Assembly (NCBI RefSeq): GCF_018919145.1 | Contig: NZ_JAHLQJ010000003.1 | Coordinates: 310,001 to 374,000 of the forward strand | DNA from: Paenibacillus brevis | GTDB taxonomy: Bacteria > Bacillota > Bacilli > Paenibacillales > Paenibacillaceae | Length of the DNA stretch: 64,000 bases | Direction of reading: 5' to 3' | Made by a program: the position numbers and the translations under genes | Shown here: positions 62,011-64,000 of the stretch, piece after piece | How positions within the stretch are numbered: the first letter of the stretch is position 1 | Layout: every line of letters starts with the position of its first letter | The notes under the pieces: model-generated | Seen by the model: only the letters and a program-made list of their open reading frames with translations | Told to the model about the DNA's origin: nothing | Databases searched by the model: none

Positions 62011-63978
62011 CTATTCATTCTCGGCAGCTAAAGCTTCCCACTCTTCATAAGCTTCAGCCAAAGCTGTCTTCTGCTGGTCAATGATATTCTGGCGTTCTTG
62101 TACAGCCTCATAATCTTGATAGACTTCAGGCAGCGCTAACTCGGCTTCCAACTCAGCAATTTGGGTTTCTATCGCTGAGATGGTCTCCTCCAGCTGTTCC
62201 ATACGCCGCTTACGTGCGCGTTCCTGCCGTTTCATTTGCTTGTCAGCCTCATAGGAAGTAGCGCCTGACTTACTCCCCGCAGCCTCGCTCTCTCCGGCGA
62301 GAACAGGGGCTCTGTTTTTTGCCGATTCTGTATTTGCCAATTCAGCGGCCAGTTCTTCAAGCTCCTGCTTTTTGGCGAGGTAGTCGTCATAATTACCCAG
62401 GAAATGCTCGGCACCCTGCGGGTGAAGCTCGATGATGCGTTCGGCCATTTTATTCAGGAAGTAGCGGTCATGGGAGATGAACAGAAGAGTTCCGTCATAT
62501 TCGAGCAGGGCCGACTCGAGCACTTCCTTACTAAATAAATCCAAATGGTTCGTCGGTTCGTCAAGAATCAACACATTGGCCCGTTGAAGCATCAGCTTGG
62601 CCAGAGCGACACGCGCCTTTTCTCCCCCGCTCAATGAAGAGACCTTCTTAAGCACATCCTCGCCGCTGAACAGGAAATTGCCAAGCACGCTGCGAATTCG
62701 AGCCTCCTCCATATAAGGGTAGGTGCCCCAAACCTCTTCCAATACCGTATTCAGCGGGTTCAGATGACTCTGTTCCTGATCATAGAAGCCGATTTTGACC
62801 TTAGCGCCCCAGGAAATACTGCCTGACGAGGGAGCAAGATCATGGGTCAGCATCTTCAATAGTGTCGATTTGCCGATTCCATTCGGTCCAATGAGCGCGA
62901 CAGTTTCGCCGCGACGAAGATAGAAGTTTACATTTTGAAACAGAGGCTTGCTTGCCTTATGAAATGAAAAGGATAATTGATCGACCTGGAGCACATCCTT
63001 GCCGCTCATGATCTCCGCCTCAAAGGAGAAGTTGGCCTTCTTGAGATCGCCTAGCGGCCGATCCATCACGTCCATTTTCTCCAGCGCCTTTCGGCGGCTC
63101 TGCGCGCGCTTCGTGGTGGAAGCACGTACGATATTGCGGCGAATGAAGTCCTCCATCCGGGCAATCTCGTCCTGCTGCTTTTCATAAAGCTTCATTTGGC
63201 TCTCGTATTCTGCGGCTTTAATTTCAATATAACGGCTGTAATTCCCGGTATACCGCTGAGACTGATGCCGTTCAATCTCCACAATACAGGTGACAAGACG
63301 GTCGAGAAAATACCGGTCATGCGATACAACCAGCAGGGCGCCAGCGTAATTGCGAAGATAATCCTCCAGCCAGGTCAAAGTTTGGATATCCAGATGGTTC
63401 GTCGGTTCATCCAGCATAAGCAGGTCCGGTGCCTGGAGCAAAATCCGCGCCAATGCCAGACGAGTCTTCTGACCGCCGCTGAGGGTAGAGACGATTGTGG
63501 ATGGGTCAAAGGAGCCGAAGCCCATACCGTGCAGCACGCTTTTGATTCGGGTCTCGATTTCATAGCCGCCATGATCCCTGAACCAATCGGATTTAACAGC
63601 ATACTTGGTCAACAAATCCTGATAGGCCTTGTCTTCGTGATCCCGTGATGGATCGGCGATCTCGGCTTCCATTCTTCTTAGATCCTGTTCGGCATCTGTC
63701 AGCTCGGAAAATACGGCCAGCATTTCTTCCCAAATGGATCGATCAGATTGAAGACCGCTGTTCTGGGCAAGATAGCCCACCCGAGTCTCTTTTGCCTTGA
63801 ATATTTGTCCGCCGTCCGGCGAGATTTCATTCGCTAAAATTTGCAGCAGGGTGGATTTCCCGGCTCCATTCACACCGACGAGACCAATCCGGTCCCGCTC
63901 CAGAACTTGCAGATTAACTCCTCCAAGGATGGTGGTTACACCATATAGCTTGGTAATTTCAGTAGCTTGAAGCAGCAT
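62011..63978 (-). CDS. ABC-F family ATPase (YdiF-like)
   Basis: A ~655-residue soluble protein with two ABC domains: GVNGAGKST and LSGGQKTRLALARIL in the first, GPNGIGKST and LSGGEKARVALAKLML in the second, joined by a charged linker, and ending in a ~100-residue coiled coil. No membrane domain. ABC-F proteins act on ribosomes; the place after the t6A operon corresponds to B. subtilis YdiF. A specific resistance role is not implied. ATG 63978 is chosen because ATG 63990 abuts the GGGAGG site. Confidence 0.9.
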   Translation of the reverse strand: MLLQATEITKLYGVTTILGGVNLQVLERDRIGLVGVNGAGKSTLLQILANEISPDGGQIFKAKETRVGYLAQNSGLQSDRSIWEEMLAVFSELTDAEQDLRRMEAEIADPSRDHEDKAYQDLLTKYAVKSDWFRDHGGYEIETRIKSVLHGMGFGSFDPSTIVSTLSGGQKTRLALARILLQAPDLLMLDEPTNHLDIQTLTWLEDYLRNYAGALLVVSHDRYFLDRLVTCIVEIERHQSQRYTGNYSRYIEIKAAEYESQMKLYEKQQDEIARMEDFIRRNIVRASTTKRAQSRRKALEKMDVMDRPLGDLKKANFSFEAEIMSGKDVLQVDQLSFSFHKASKPLFQNVNFYLRRGETVALIGPNGIGKSTLLKMLTHDLAPSSGSISWGAKVKIGFYDQEQSHLNPLNTVLEEVWGTYPYMEEARIRSVLGNFLFSGEDVLKKVSSLSGGEKARVALAKLMLQRANVLILDEPTNHLDLFSKEVLESALLEYDGTLLFISHDRYFLNKMAERIIELHPQGAEHFLGNYDDYLAKKQELEELAAELANTESAKNRAPVLAGESEAAGSKSGATSYEADKQMKRQERARKRRMEQLEETISAIETQIAELEAELALPEVYQDYEAVQERQNIIDQQKTALAEAYEEWEALAAENE

Positions 63979-64000
63979 ATTGCGTGACATCCTCCCAAAT

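Overview
The window looks like chromosomal DNA of a Paenibacillus-type, endospore-forming Bacillota. Three things point there: two complete gerA/gerB/gerC spore-germination operons, sporulation-linked genes (ytaF, a SleB/CwlJ-type hydrolase, Ku/LigD repair), and the Bacillales gene order tsaE-tsaB-rimI-tsaD followed further on by an ABC-F ATPase. There are no rRNA or tRNA genes, no intact transposase, no prophage and no CRISPR array.

Layout. 0-16 kb: a DMT permease, three membrane diguanylate cyclases with different sensor modules, an SGNH esterase, two ger operons pointing away from each other, an SDR and a split ThrE-type amino-acid exporter. 16-23 kb: two small proteins, then a LacI regulator, its palindromic operator, a GH30 beta-glucanase and a ~120 kDa glycoside phosphorylase (GH94/GH149/GH161 type), which suggests intracellular beta-glucan use. 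23-26.2 kb: a multi-pass membrane histidine kinase convergent with an isoprenyl-synthase-like gene and a small peptide precursor. 26-37 kb: ytaF, tatA, a TagO/WecA-type transferase, a DivIVA/GpsB-like protein, a Dps protein with a Per-box-like site, a chemoreceptor, a cell-wall hydrolase, a glycolipid glycosyltransferase, and TetR with a YhgE/Pip membrane protein. 37-46.6 kb: glutamate synthase large subunit, a 6 x 51 bp tandem array, a PD-(D/E)XK-like nuclease, a GNAT enzyme, an ABC transporter, and a repeat-rich non-coding stretch. 46.6-64 kb: two copies of an M23 peptidase plus bactofilin module, cardiolipin synthase, NHEJ genes (polymerase domain, ligase, Ku), the t6A genes, a ParM-like actin, an AAC(3)-like acetyltransferase, a cluster of DnaA boxes, an MFS pump with its MarR regulator, and an ABC-F ATPase.

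The most interesting system is at 22.9-26.2 kb. The precursor has an NHLP (nitrile-hydratase-like) leader but ends in Ile-Trp-Gly-Asn, with Trp third from the C-terminus, as in the prenylated Bacillus pheromone ComX. The gene before it encodes a DDxxD-containing class I isoprenoid synthase in the position ComQ has relative to ComX. The convergent neighbour is a multi-TM histidine kinase of the sporulation-kinase type. I infer a ComQXP-like prenyl-peptide signalling system built from different parts (an NHLP leader, a HisKA-type kinase, and no adjacent response regulator).

Other points: the DnaA-box cluster lies between tsaD and the ABC-F gene, a position also remembered for Bacillus subtilis (gcp-ydiF); sigma-G-like promoters stand before both ger operons and ku; long palindromic repeats with shared termini recur at 16.2, 45.9 and 46.4 kb. 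All family assignments come from reading motifs and layout; no database search was run.
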